A program made the translations under genes and the position numbers. A stretch of 64,000 nt of DNA, taken from Apteryx mantelli (lineage: Eukaryota; Chordata; Aves; Apterygiformes; Apterygidae). The notes below the pieces were generated by a model that did no database searches, was not told the origin of the DNA, and worked only from the letters and a program-made list of their open reading frames with translations. The number at the start of each line of letters is the position of its first letter. The stretch's first letter is position 1. The stretch is taken from NCBI RefSeq assembly GCF_036417845.1, contig NC_089984.1:34610947-34674946 (forward strand), in the 5' to 3' direction. Below are positions 35,561 to 48,364 of this stretch, one piece after another.

Positions 35561-38084
35561 CAGAGTTAAGCACCCTGGCAATATCCAACAGTAAAACACA
35601 CAGGTAGTAAATGGTTTGCAGATTGCATCATTTCCTGGAGTCCTTGGACAGAGGGTCTTTACATCTTCTTGGCTTCAGGCATGGTACTCACAATTTTATC
35701 AAAAGTCAGAATATGTTTTTCAGGAGCTCTGCCTGGCCTGGAAGCACAGATGTCGGAACAGGGCAAACGCTTTTCAGAGCAGAGGTGTGTGCCCGGGCCG
35801 TGGTCTCGAGCCTGAGCCATCTCCTGGTACTTCATGCCCGGTGTTCTGCATTGGCTTTAGAGGGAGCTGCGAGCGCTGGCCTCCTTCAGAGACACTTTAT
35901 AATCAGCCTGGCCCACTCTAGCAAATACTAGGAGAGAGTATTAAAGATCCATGTTTTCCCCCAGCTGGTGCAGTTAACTAAGAAGCTTTACTTATTGAGT
36001 AAAGCTAGAATTTTACAAAAGCTCATTTCCCAAGTAGGCAGCAAAGGAGGAGAGCAGAAATTTTAACGGCCTCAGCATCCTGGGTGCTCACTGAAAACTA
36101 AGTCCTTTGAGACTCTGACAGCTAAGGTGTCACCATGCGAGTTAGCAGTATTGAGCACTTGAGAAAAACAGACCTGAGTTTCATTGCCTGAAGTTATACT
36201 TACCTAGAGTTTCTTTGATAGGGTAAGACCTCAAGAGAAAGTGGCACTAATATAGTGGTTTGCTGCTTTCTTCTTTCTTTCCCCTCCCATCTGACTCGTC
36301 AGTCAGGGAGTTCAGCTCACTGAACCACTGAAAAACTATTCACATTTTTTTGCCAGTTGAGTTTTCTACCCTGTAGTGGACTGTTTCAAAGGAGCACTGA
36401 GCTTGGTGCAAGGGACGTGGTTCATAGGAAGGGGAGGCTGTGCTAGGGAAACCCTGTAAGATTGGCTCAGCCATCCAGTGAAACGCCACACTCTTCCACC
36501 GCGCTGGCCACAGTTCAATGGACTCGCTGAAACCTCACAAAGCAGCGCTGCTGCTGAGACAAATGTCCGTGGAGCGGTGGCTTTGGTAGCAGCTGGACTG
36601 CTCTGGAAAGCTGGCATACATTATGGGTGCTTGAAATCTTTTGAAAATCTGGTGCTGTTAGAGCAAGAAGGAAGGTGTCAAGTCAAGTTGGCCTAATCTC
36701 CACTTCAAAAACATATAGCAGCCGCTTATGTACAATACAGACACTATTTTATTTTTCTTCTTTAGGTAGCTCTGGACTTGAGGGCAGATCAATTATTTTA
36801 TGTCTTTAAATTGGCACAGAACAAAAAGAAAGATTTTTTTTCCATTCACTTTCTAGATGCCTTGTTTTAGCAAAACAGTGATCTCATTCTGGCTCAAAGC
36901 AATTCGTCCCTTACTAACAGCAATTTAGAAGTTGAGTCCTCTTTTTCCATCAGTTTACCACTCTTTTAATCCTTCTCTCCATCTTTTCAAATCCTTCAGG
37001 GAAACAGATGAGCTTTAAGCATGCCCTGAAGGTCATTGTAGATGTATGTTTGTACACCCACATTCACTAGAACCTTTGCACTTCGCTAATCCACACAGGT
37101 CATGATGAGCATACAAACCCCAGCCACCTCTCCCCTTAGCAAAGATTTACTAGTCTATGCGAAGTGAAGACACTATTGTTAAGACTACATTGACCTCTTG
37201 AAATGTATTATAGAATATTCACTCATCTACTGTGAAGTATTATCATAAACTGAGGCACATAAATGAATGAAGTACATTTCGTGTCATAATACACAAATAC
37301 ATTTGCTTAAAAAAACACACAATTCACCATTACCAGCTGAGTCATTGAAAAATACAATACCGTTTTGGAAGACAAACTGCTAAGTAAAAAATTCTGTATT
37401 ATACACACAGAAGGGCACAGGTACTGAGTTGCTAAACATATACCACATGTATCAAAGTGCTATCCATGTAATAATTGCAAAGCCACAGGATAAATCATTT
37501 TATCATGCACCTTTGCCTGTATGTGATTGATGTTCACCAAGGGTTCAATCTTATCCCTATACAATTCAGTGGCATTGGAGCTTTGTGCTTTTGAAAAGAA
37601 AGAGTGAAATTCTGGCTGTCATGGAAATTGATGAGAAAATGCTGTTAAATTTAAGGGGACCAGAATGTGAGTGAATCCTTGAAAGCCCTAAAATGTCACA
37701 GCTAAAAACTGAGGTTTTCAAAGCTGCTAGAGGATTAAGAGGTGTAACTCCCTAAATTTCGATGCTAAATAAATGTACACATATGTTGTAGTATCTGCAT
37801 AATTAAAATTGTGAGTCCTATGATAAAACATTGCTCGAGATATTTCCATTTCTGCTGCAACTTTGGCCAACTTACCTTCACTTGCCAACTAGTACATGAC
37901 CCTAGTCCTGCACACACTTTATGCTCTTGCCAATTTTTCACTTCTGTGGTTTACCCTTTTGAAGTCTTTGGATCTAGTTGCAGTTGTAAAGTAGAGTACA
38001 TGCATAGGAAGAAAGTCTAATAATTTATGAGACTACAGACAAGAGCTTTGTACCACTGGAAGGGGAAGATACCAATCTCTTTGT
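35561..38084. other. Intergenic, little recognised
   Basis: Unique DNA, apart from the palindromic remnant at 37.6 kb. Open frames near 35.6-35.9 kb (up to 106 codons) have no domain. Confidence 0.5.
37535..37690. repeat. Imperfect palindromic ancient repeat remnant
   Basis: GAGTGAAATTCTGGCTGTCA TGGAAATTGATGAGAAAATG is followed by GGGGACCAGAATGTGAGTG (37,656-37,674). Arms GTGAAATTCTGG and CCAGAATGTGAG are imperfect reverse complements. The pattern matches a common amniote repeat ('gtgaaatcctggccccattgaagtcaatgg...ggggccaggatttcac'). Class unknown to me. Confidence 0.4.
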
Positions 38085-38272
38085 GAGGGTGGCTGAACAT
38101 CGGAACAGGTTGCCCAGAGAGGTTGTAGAGTCTCCATCTTAGGAGATATTCAAACCCGACTGGATGTGGCCCTGAGCTGACCTTACTTTCAGCTGGGGGG
38201 GTTGGACTAGATGATCTCAGGAGGCACCTTCCAACCTAAACCATTCTCTGACTCTGCAGTTCTGTGTTCAGC
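38085..38272 (+). mobile_element. CR1 LINE 3' end
   Basis: Short CR1 tail: GGTGGCTGAACATCGGAACA GGTTGCCCAGAGAGGTTG (38,088-38,125), then GGGGTTGGACTAGATGATCT C (38,198-38,218), CCTTCCAACCT (38,228-38,238) and a degraded ATTCTCTGACTCT end. More diverged than the 42.7-kb copy. Confidence 0.88.
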
Positions 38273-38998
38273 ATGCGCTTTAGAACCAGACTTAGATTAA
38301 AACATTTTATGCTAAAAATTGCTGCGTTGTTACACATAGCAAAATAATACGATGACAATGCTGTAACGTACATTGTAATGTTTCTCTCCCTTGAAGGTTA
38401 GTATTTGATTTATGGCTGTTAGAAAGCAATATTTTTTAAAAAGCCAACACACTCTCTCAAAATACATTTCTTGTTTTTATTAGATCTCTCTTTTCTTAAT
38501 GTACTCAAATGCTAAGCACCATACCAAATTCATGTCAATATATCAACTGACATCTTTCTTGCTGTTTTCCTCTTCTTCTATTCTCTTTGGTATCAGTCTT
38601 GCCAACTGCTTCTGAGATCTTTGGTTATGATCTAGCAAAGCCCTTAAGCACATGCTTAACTTTAAGAATGCAAACACTTTTTTCTGAATTCAGCAGGACA
38701 TTTCCTTTAACTGCTTTGTTGGGTTAGGGCCAAAGTGCTCAATGCTCTATATACAGATCGAAATATAATAATTCACACACAGTTAGTTAGAAAATCACTG
38801 CAGAGTGTAAAATAAATTGGAACAGATTTTTCCCAGTCCTTTCACAGAATTTGGCTATGGAACACTACAAAATTCTACCAGCTCTGAATATAGTTTATAA
38901 ATTAACGGAGTTCAATTCATCAACATATGTCATGGAAAATATCTGGTTTATACACAAAGTTACTTTCACATGCACATTTTTTCTCTCTCTTTCTCTCT

Positions 38999-39020
38999 TG
39001 CATGCATGTGCGCACGCGCG

Positions 39021-39064
<44 letters not shown>
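38999..39064. repeat. 66-bp alternating purine-pyrimidine tract ending in (AC)n
   Basis: From 38,999 to 39,064 every step alternates pyrimidine and purine: a TGCATGCATG part, a GCGCACGCGCGC part, a short ATAT part and then about 19 AC units (39,026-39,063). GC/GT alternation of this length favours left-handed Z-DNA. A CT-rich run (38,980-38,999) precedes it. Confidence 0.95.
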
Positions 39065-39066
<2 letters not shown>

Positions 39067-39285
39067 ATTTAGGCCTATTTGACTATGTACTGCAGTCTCT
39101 GTTTCTTATAAACTGTGTTTCTCATCAAATGTCATAACTTATAGCTTCTCCTAAAGTTCAACAAATCTACACAAATTGCTTAGGTAAAAGTTCACGTTAA
39201 TACATAGCTCTTAAAAAACATTTTGGGAGAAGTCATATAGAGGTTTAATAGCAGTCTGAAGGTAAGTGCAAACAGTGCAGAGGTG

Positions 39286-39822
39286 CAAACATAAGAACAG
39301 CCTAACTGAGTCAGACCAAAGGTCTATACAGGTCTTTGTTCTGTCTATAGCAGATGCCTAGGAAAGGGCCTAAGAACAGCGCAAATATATATCTCAAGTT
39401 TCCAGCTCAGCTTCCAGCAATCTGTGGCTCAGGTCTTCCCAAGCCAGAAGTGGTATCCTGGTGTTTACTAGTACTTCATGAATGTATTTATGTTTTAATT
39501 TCATTATTTTGTCTAGTTTCTTTTTTAAATCTCTGTAAACTTCTGGCATCCACAAAATCCTGTGGCAAGGATTTTCACAACTTAACATAGTCTGTGAAGG
39601 AGTACTACCAAGCGTTTTCCACTTGTTTTGATTGCTACTTCATTGTTCACTGTCTCTCGTGCAAGAAGCAGGGGCATCAAATGAAACAATAATTCTGTGT
39701 TCACCTTCCCCATGTTGTTCATGATTTTATATTCTGTTGTAACATGCCCCTTCTGTTGGCTCTTTTCTAAGCTGAAGAATCCTGTTCCATTTAATCATTC
39801 CCCTGTAACACTCTTTGTACAA
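39286..39822 (-). mobile_element. Ancient CR1/L3-like LINE 3' end
   Basis: On the + strand it reads ACATAAGAACAGCCTAACTG AGTCAGACCAAAGGTC (39,289-39,324), then CACAAAATCCTGTGGCAAGG (39,551-39,570), CTCTTTTCTAAGCTGAAGAA TCCTGTTCCATTTAATCATT CCCC (39,760-39,803). This is the antisense of an old CR1-type LINE 3' UTR abundant in turtles ('ataagaacggccatactgggtcagaccaaaggtc...ctcttttccaagctgaaaagtcc'), so the element is on the - strand. Confidence 0.7.
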
Positions 39823-42677
39823 AGAAAGAGCTGATGTGCTGCAGGAGGCAATCAGTCTGTTTCAACTTCGTGCTTTTAGGGGAATTTGAACTCCTAGTCT
39901 AATGAGACCTGGACCAAGAGATTTTGTCAAGTTGTGATTGCTTAAACTTTTGCATTGTGTTAATGAACAGATCCTTTTGCATTTACTAGAGTCTGTATGT
40001 AGCTAGTTGTGAACTGTAAAATAATGTTATACTTGACTGGCAATAGCAAACTGTCCTTTCGTTTTATTGCTAAAATTAGAGTCTTTTAAGTGAACAAAAA
40101 ATTTCTCAAAATTATTTATGTGAAGTATTCTGCTAATACTAAGAACCAGAGCTACTGTCTTTCTTTTCTTAGTCATTGGAGACGTAGTGGTGGAAGACTG
40201 AATGGTGGAGGTGAGGCCACTTTCTTCCTTGACATATTTACTTCAGACTTTCTTTGTGGGTTTTGTGTGTGTGTATGTTTGTTTGTTTAGTGTATGCTAC
40301 TCTAAGGTTTGGGCAGAAGAGTGGGACTAAAGACAGCATGACTACCAGAAACTGAATTCTGCAGTTCAGATGAGCAACTGAAAACATCAAAATAAGCAAA
40401 CAAACAAACAAAAAAAACCCAGGTTCTTTATGTCATGCTGAAATTCCTCTTAGCAGAGTATTCTATTTATTCAAGACTGCAAGATTGCCTCCGGTTCCAA
40501 TAGTTGATATTCAAACAGGCTTCCAGATGGGTCTTCTCTTTTGATAAAGACAGTTATTGTTAACCTGCTTTGCATTTCTCATAAGCTACATTATTGTTTC
40601 ATTTGTTCCCACAGCATTGGTTCAAGTCTGCAAGTCCTAAATCTTGTATTTCTGCTATAATGCTTTTAGACCATGAGATATGTTGTTGAAACTGAGGCTA
40701 ATGTGCTGCCTTTATTTGCAATAGTGAACCTCAGTTAATCCAACTCTAAAATGGAAAGAAATCCTGGCTCCATGAAAGCCAGCAGCAAAACTCGCATTGA
40801 CATCAAGGAGTTCAGGAATCTACTGGCTTCTTCTGACCTGCCAAATGTTGCAAATCTGTCTGTGCTGATGTCTGTAAAATGAGACCTGAAATAGAAACAC
40901 AAGGATTCAATCTGAAAACCTGGTGCTGCTCTGCAGGAATCTGTAACTCTTACATTGTGCTTCCTAATGGACGTTCTTTCTCTTTTTGTTGCTTGACTGC
41001 TTTTGAATGTTTCTGGCATGCCCAAGCTGGGTGAGCATTGGTTGCGCGTCTAAATGTACCAGGTACAGTGTGTCTGCATGCTGCAGTGGGATGTTAATGA
41101 ATGCTGGCAGCAGACACGGGGAGATCAGCAAGGGAAGAGTCCTGTAAAAGCAACTTTTTCTTTATGAAAGTTCTTCTGTGCCCCATGGCTGAGGGACACA
41201 GTCTGGTGTATATCCTATGGGTTGCAGGCTGACTTTATCCTCACTGTGCCTGAGAATTTATGTCCTACTGTCAAAAGTGTTGGTCTAAACATTGCACAAT
41301 GGTCTGGAAGTGCCAGCTCTCTAGAACATGAGGCTTGAGGTTTGCCTGGTATCAGCTCTCCCTTCTTCCATAGATGGGAATCCAGTTTAATACGCTTGAC
41401 TGAATGTGAGTCTTTGGGAAGAGTCTTCACTATCTCACATGAATATCAAAATTGCATGAGTTTTTTTTTCATAAGGTTTGCCTTAATTTCCTTGGTTAGA
41501 ACATTAACAGTGTTGCTCCCCTCTGTTTTAGCTGTGCCTCTGCTTCCCTGGTACAATGTATAAATACAAAAATATTCTTCTTGCATTAAATCTGCACAAT
41601 ACAAAAGTTCTATATTGATGAGCAGGAAAGACCAACTCAAAGGTAACAGGTGTAGTATGGATACCGTTCCTACAAGATTCCAGTCCAAACTTCCCGTGAT
41701 TAACTGTCATTAGTATTTGGAGCTTACACAATGGCATATTTAAAGTACATGGGCAGCTTCGATCCATTTCCTAATGGGCAAGTGTCCACATCACAAAAGC
41801 ACCGCTAGAATTGGCAATAGATGGTACATTGGCAGCTTACCCAGAGAAACTGATGGAAGAGAACCCAAGAACCTCTCACATTTCTAGGAGGACGTTTCCA
41901 AGGTGGGTTTGTGACAAACTGATTGGAAAGCCAGCTGTCCTGCTGCTTAGTCTATACTGCTAAGGTGTTAGCATGGCAGCACTCCCATTCTTTAAAGACA
42001 TGTTTAATCTTTGACAAGGTACAGTGTTTGATAGAATTCCTGTTTACACACGTATGTGCCTAATTGAGAGCTGAGGTATTTTGCACTGTTAACGCCGTAT
42101 AGCTCACTGAGTGGTCTTTTGAACTCTTCTTTCTCTGCTAGTCTTTTATTGGTGTATGAGGAGCAAAATGGCCATATTTTAATCACTAAGACCCATTTTC
42201 TTAGAGGTAGCTTTTTCCACAAAGATACAGTCTATGAAATCCTTTAGTCACAAGAAATAAAACTGATGATTGATTTGTATTCTGCAATGCACCCTCTGGC
42301 TAAAACCAAGTTATAAGTACCAAATGGTTGAGACAGGGCTTGTGAAAGGGCAGTTATGTGAGTGGCACTAGAAGGAAAATGTTAATAAAGGGCAGTCCAT
42401 TGAACTGAGGTTAAATACTTTCATACTTCTCAACCAACCCAGAAATGTCCCTGAATTCTCATTAAAAATGCTCTTCATAATCTGATGTTTTACCTCATTA
42501 AAGAAGGGGGATCTCGAGGATCAAGAAATGTAACAGTTGAGGGAAAAAAACATACTGGGGACATAGTTAAAAAATACCTTTTATTCCTTTCATTTTCTTT
42601 TAGTATTTGTCTTGCCTTTTTGTTCATTTGTCTGGGCTTTATTTTATTTTTAAACCTTTTTTAAAAAAATAAGAGTG
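39823..42677. other. Intergenic, nothing recognised
   Basis: AT-rich unique DNA with a short GT/TTTG repeat at 40,260-40,290 and an A-rich CAAA repeat near 40,396-40,418. No gene or transposon recognised. Confidence 0.5.
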
Positions 42678-43070
42678 AAAAAAGAGGCCTGTTTAGCTTG
42701 GAGAGGAGAAGACTGAGAGGAGATCTTATCAATGTATACAAATATCTAAAGGGAGGGTGTCAAGAGGATGGGGCCAGACTCTTCTCAGTGGTGCCCAGCG
42801 ACAGGACGCGAGGCAACGGGCACAAACTGAAATGCAGCAAGTTCCATCTGAACATGAGGAAAAACTTCTTCACTGTGAGGGTGGCAGAGCACTGGAACAG
42901 GTTGCCCAGAGAGGTTGTGGAGTCTCCTTCTCTGGGGATATTCAAAACCTGCCTGGACGCGATCCTGTGCAACGTGCTCTAGGTGACCCTGCTTGAGCAG
43001 GGGGGGTTGAACTAGATGATCTCCAGAGGTCCCTTCCAACCTCAGCGATTCTGTGATTCTGTGATTCTGC
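42678..43070 (+). mobile_element. CR1 LINE 3' end, relatively young copy
   Basis: A 5'-truncated CR1 of about 390 bp in + orientation. It includes CTTCTCAGTGGTGCCCAGCG (42,781-42,800), GGAACAGGTTGCCCAGAGAG G (42,894-42,914) and TGAACTAGATGATCTCCAGA GGTCCCTTCCAACCTC, and ends in about two and a half copies of the 8-mer ATTCTGTG (43,048-43,069). It is close to the bird consensus I recall, so it is the least diverged CR1 in the window. Several short open frames cross it, but it is 3' UTR-like and not a gene. Confidence 0.92.
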
Positions 43071-44814
43071 GAAGAACGTTGGAGGCTTTTCCTAACCGTG
43101 AGTGGGCCCGTTGCACTACTGAGGCAGAGCCCTGCGTGCAGAGCGCAGCCAGTCTTCCCTCAGCTCACCGCTGCTCCGGGAAAAGCGTAAGCAAGGCTGG
43201 AGCTGCTTTACAACTAGCTCTGCTGACCCTCCCTCTCTTGTCCCAGTACCCTCTGTAATGTCACATGGGGCCTATGTGCCATGCTACTCATATCCTGTGT
43301 CAGGCAGAGCCTAGTCCAAAAAAGGTATGTGAGGCTTTTGGATTTTCCAAAACAGGACTGGAGATCTCAGAGAGATAAAAGCCTGCTAGGTATATTCCAG
43401 TAGAGTCCTCCTTCCAATTTAAGAATGTCCCAAATCTCAATATACTGGGAAAGGACTGCAGTAATTGGACTTCTAAACTTAAAATTCTTTTGTGTGTTTG
43501 AGTGTGTTCAAGCTAGTCTTGATGTTATCAAGTCTGGCCAACCAAGAGGTAGCTTGAGGAATTTATACTTGACCTGCAGCACAAAGCTTGGATTTCATCC
43601 AGATTGCTGTGTGCTTCACTGATGTGGTGTTGGGTCTGGTGCTTTGTTTTATCCTCCTATTATGCTAGTTTTTAGCTGTGACATTCAGCTCAAGCTGAAT
43701 TTTGGAACACTTTGAGGATGCTAACATCTAATCTCTAATTTAGGCACACAGAAATTCCCAAGAAAGTTTGCTTTGTGTCATCATCTACCAAGAGAAGAGA
43801 CTGATAAAAATGCTATGAATTGTGCTGAGTTTAGCATAAGGACACACCTGTGTTAGGGAGAAGTTTTGCAATGGATGAGGGAGGGACTTGAATGAAGGGT
43901 CCCATTCAGAGGTCTGCAGAGCACTGATCTGCTATAGCTAGCTGATCTCCAAGCAAGTGTTGCAGGATGGCATCTCTCACTTACAAAATGATGTCAAATC
44001 TATAAAGAGCTTCCTCCTACACTACAGAACAGCATATATCTTGATTTCAAATTACATACATGTGAGCCAACCTTGTCTTTAAAATAAAATTAGGATAGAA
44101 TAGCATTTTCATAAGCGCATGAGCTTGATACCCATTTAGTCAGAGTTGGCATGTTTGAAAGTGAGGGCACGTATTAAATTTTGGACTCTTCTTTATAAAA
44201 AAAATCATCATTATTGTTTAGGTAAATACTGGATTTCAGACAAGTTTATCTGTACTGAGTAGTGTCCTTTCTGCTACAGAAATATTTAATCCTGAGAAAG
44301 CTGAGATCTGAAAACCTTTTCGTTGGCTGGAATGTTCAAAGATTTAACAAATTCAGCAAGTGGGAAAATTAATCTTTGAATAGAAGAAACAATCTGACAA
44401 AATAAGCCATGAAAGTAAGCACCAGGTGTCATAAGGAAGTACTTCATGCTGCAGTTGCTTAATGTATACTCAAAATGCATCCGCTTTTGTTCGAAGATCC
44501 AACAAAACATATGAAATTGGGTTACACCAATTCTCTTGATCTGTGAATCTTCCACTGTGTCAAAGATAATACACCAAACAAACTTGCATGTAAATGGTGT
44601 GATAAAATGATCTACTGTATACATTATCATCCATTAATGTTGTTGTGGTTAATGAATTTCATCTGTCATACGCTTTCTTTTATATTATCCCCACCTTATT
44701 AAAAAATACCATAAAACTGACAGTCATGCAGGCTACCCACTGAACAGCTAGAGTCCAAGGACAAGTTTCTTGTCACTGTTTTACCTGTGACCTAAGTGTC
44801 TGCCTCTATAGAAG
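43071..44814. other. Intergenic, nothing recognised
   Basis: A small CpG-containing patch follows the CR1 (43,070-43,200); the rest is plain AT-rich DNA. Confidence 0.5.
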
Positions 44815-45075
44815 GAAGCAGTATGGTCCGGTTTGCAAGAGATGGGCTCTGCTTTGGGCACTGCTACTGTCCTGTGGGAAGGTCACTTCACTTTTTGTGC
44901 TTGTCTTTCCCTTCCACCATGCCCATCCTGTCTCTTATTTGTAAATAAGTTGAGCTGCACGTATTTTTACAGTAACTAGTATAATGGGCCCCACTCTTGA
45001 CAGAAGTCTCTAGGCTCTGTAGTGTAGTATAGTACAGTAAGTCAAAAATAGCAATTCATAATAAGATGAGAGACT
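44815..45075 (+). mobile_element. MIR-family SINE with L2-type 3' tail
   Basis: The 5' part matches the tRNA-derived MIR head (GCAGTATGGTCCGGTTTGCA, near 44,818). It is followed by GGTCACTTCACTTTTTGTGC (44,881-44,900), the usual 'ggtcacttcacctctctgtgc' region. The tail continues as TTGTAAATAAG then CAGTAACTAGTATAATGGGC near 44,970-44,989 and TCTCTAGGCTCTGTAGTGTA near 45,007-45,026, matching the shared L2/MIR tail (tacagcgcctagcacaatgg, tctctaggcgctac). Old and diverged; inactive. Confidence 0.65.
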
Positions 45076-48000
45076 CTGAGATCACTCTGACCTTGAATTC
45101 TCTGCTGTCTTTTAACAGGGAGAGGGTGAAATTGGACTGAAACAGCCCCCTCATTTTACATAGAGCCACCAATGACCCAGGCTGCATTTGAACCACAGCC
45201 CTAGAGGCGAAAGGCTTTGCATCTCATTGCTAATTCACAGCAAGAACATAACTTGAGCCTGAGCACTAATGCTAAGCGAGGGCTGCGTGTTACTAATCCA
45301 TACTCACATATCTACACCTATTAAAATCACACGTGTAAAGGTTTGCAGGACTTGTCCCTTTGTTGTAAAGAGTGGCCCTTTTACAATATGTTCTTAAATC
45401 AAATAGAAAATGGAATTATCTACCAAAAAAAAGACAAAAAAAAAATATGCAAGAAGAATATGTGGCTTTCTTCCTCAGACATATTGTGCTGAACGGCATT
45501 GTTTGGCTTAAAATGGAGTGTTATGTTTTTAGAAGGCTGAGAATAATGTTTAGACATAATGGTTTTAAAGAGTCATTATCATAGGTGCTGCACCATATTC
45601 AGGCATTCGTCCTTATTGCTAGAACAGCCACTGCTCTGAAGGCTGCCTGGATGGTATCCCCTGCCGCTGGAATGCTTGCCCTTCTTGCTGCCTGCATAAT
45701 GTGCGGAGGGCAGGATTAGCTAACTCACTACCTGTCCCTTCCACGGTGCTCAGGAAAGTCTATCTGGATAAGGTCTTTCAGATTCTGACTTTCAGTGACC
45801 CCGTGACAGGACAAGATAGGAAACTGCCTCTTTTTTAAATGCCAGATACTTTTCGCTGCTAACAGATTTCCCCATTCCTGCCTGAGTTTATAAGCATTCA
45901 TTACAGTTCGTTCTTTCTTCATTGAAATTATGGGTGTTAGCCCTGAAAGCCTTAAAGAAACCTCATGAAAGACCATTACATCCCCCCGATGCTTGCATCC
46001 CAGTGCACCAAGCGTTTCAGAAGGGGGCACAGTTGGAGTGACAGAAGACAAGAGACTTTTAGAGTAACTCTTTTAAAACAAAATGTCCTCTGATTTTTTT
46101 TCAGCTAACAACGGCAGCCAGGAGTGAGTGATGCAAGCTACTTTCCAATGCTTTTATAAGCACAGTCGCCATGCTCATTGCCCACATGTTCTAACTGCAA
46201 TTGGTTATGATTTCATTTTGAGCCCATTGCTGATACATGTGTCATCATGCAGAATAAGTCTCTCAATTTTTGTCTTGCACATGATACTGATTTTTCTATG
46301 ATGCTGTTGGGAAGCAACTGCAGGGTAAATCACACCTGTCTGGAAGCTGAGCAGTCTAAAATGCAAAATGCCAAGATCCCCTCTCCCACTATCTGTACCT
46401 GTAATTCCAGCCTTATTTCTTTCCCGTCACAAAATACTGCCACTCTTGGAACCATTGCTTTTCTGGCAGAAGCTTGTATTGCTTCAAACAGCCTTCACAT
46501 ATCTTCCTCAGGATCTCAGTCATCTCTTTTCAAAATTCATCTGTAAATATACCTTTTTTGTCTATTCCTATAAAAAAATGGGTTCCCAAACTGAGGTATA
46601 TACACCCAGTGGTCTGTGGAGTGTGAATAGACATTCTGTTTGGGAGCTGTCACGTTGTGTCACGTCAGCTCCAATCCTTGACTTCCTGATGCTCCTACAG
46701 GCAGCCTGGTTCTCTGTTAGAGGAGAAGAGGGCAACGGGTTTAAGTTTAAAATATGTCTGTACTTTACCAATGCTACTTTTTCACATAGGCAAATAGTAT
46801 ATTTTTCATATGTAACACAATTATGACTAAGAGATGGTCTGTGTGGGATGAAATAAAAAATAATAGCACATGAGGTCAGTGATAGGAGGCAAAATATCCA
46901 CAGATCAATTTAAAAAGCTGTCTACATTATAAGCAAATATTCAGAGCCTGTAGTCGTGCTTTATTTATTCTGTTTTCTGTAGCTGTTGTTAATATTATTT
47001 TATATAAAAGATACTACAGAAAGTAGCCTTCCAGTGTGTTTTGAATATCATGCACAGCGAGACTTCCAAGAGCTTTGACTTTATAAGGAGATAAAGACAT
47101 AATGTTCACCATGAACATATGTGATTGAACTGGAAGGAACCCTCAAATAATCAAATCCAAATCCTGTCATCAAGAAAAAATTTCTTATACTAAAAATAAA
47201 TAGGACCAGCAAAAGTGTCAGATGTCTTCATTCACCCTAACTGCAAACACCTGTCATTCAGCATCACTAGCAATTCATGTTAGGCGTTAAAAAAATAACA
47301 TATTTGTTGTATGCACCTGTATTTTATAGATGAATTCTACAAGAACTATCCCCAACTCAGTCAGACCAAAGCCAATCAAAAAGTGTGCGCCTGATGAATC
47401 TGTAACTAGCTTTTGGGTGCTGGGTTACTGTGAGGCTGAATGGGCCTCTCAGTGCAGTGGTGAGCTCCCAGGCGTTTTCTGTTTTTAGTGAATACATATT
47501 TTCATTTGAAGCCACTGCAAAAATTATTTCACACTGAAAACAAGCATTCCTGGGTCTTATAAACAAACAGGATAAATAAAGAAGCCAGGCCTTCAAGTGT
47601 GACTTTGTTCTGGAGGAATATTAAATGCAGTGCATCACACACACTCACTCACAGTCACTCTCCCCATCCCCTTTTTAATTTATACTTTGTTTTACTTGCA
47701 AGGTTTAAAAAAAAAGTACATCGCATAGTACAATTGGCCATCCAACTGAAAGAAAAAAAAAGTAATCCAATGCTTTGCTCAGATGCTGAAAACGTTGCAG
47801 GCAGAAATTGTTAAGTCCTTAACAGATCAATCCAGAGTTGTATAATTCACATCCAGAGCTGCTACCAAGTCATGGGGGCGGTGACTTAATAGGTTCCCCA
47901 AAGTCCATTATGTTATCCATATCCAGGAAGATATCAATGCCAGGGCTTTCTTGAATCAAAGCGATGTCCACCATTCTTCAACTGCAAGCCTGCTGAGATT

Positions 48001-48224
48001 TTTTTTTTTCCAGTTCCTGGCAAATAGATATCTGGCTCTAGTACATGCCAGATTGATGCACTTTGCGACTGATCCCTTAATAATATTCAAGTCTCCTAGC
48101 CCCAGAACACAAAAGCTCAGCAACTGCACAGATATCTACCTCCAATATTTTTTGCTGATATAAAAAAAAAATCCTATTATCTCCCTCCCCCAAAGATACT
48201 CATTCTCTGGTGCTAGCCCCTGCA
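45076..48224. other. Intergenic, one CR1 scrap
   Basis: GGGTTCCCAAACTGAGGTAT near 46,579 followed by CCAGTGGTCTGTGGAG resembles an amniote repeat ('gttcccaaactggggtatgcaccccagtggtatgtgg') that I cannot name. The rest is unremarkable. Confidence 0.45.
47120..47185 (-). mobile_element. CR1 3' end fragment, degraded
   Basis: GATTGAACTGGAAGGAACCC TCAAATAATCAAATCCAAAT CCTGTCAT resembles the reverse complement of the CR1 end ('gaactggaagggaccctcaagagatcatcaagtccaaccccctgtcat'). Only about 60 bp. Confidence 0.5.
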
Positions 48225-48364
48225 ATATATATATATATATTTTTTTGCTTTCATATAGGGCTAGCAACACGCAGATTTATTTTTATTTTTTATCAAATGT
48301 AGGGAGGGAGTGTGAGTGAAAAAGAGATGGGGGAGAGAGGGAGGGAGAGAGTGTGTGTGTGTGA
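48225..48364. repeat. (AT)8, then a GA/GT-rich simple-sequence cluster
   Basis: (AT)8 at 48,225-48,240 is followed by six T, and 60 bp later by a purine-rich GGGA/GAGA run (48,301-48,350) ending in (GT)n (48,350-48,362). Confidence 0.9.

Noticed and set aside
42698..42982. 94-codon open frame
   Set aside because: Lies wholly in the CR1 3' end at 42,678-43,070.
43048..43069. Direct repeats that might suggest a CRISPR-like or minisatellite array
   Set aside because: They are the ATTCTGTG tail of a CR1 element.
45080..45240. Possible further MIR-like or SINE sequence after the 44.8-kb copy
   Set aside because: A few words such as TTTGAACCACAGCC are suggestive, but the segment order does not follow any family I know.
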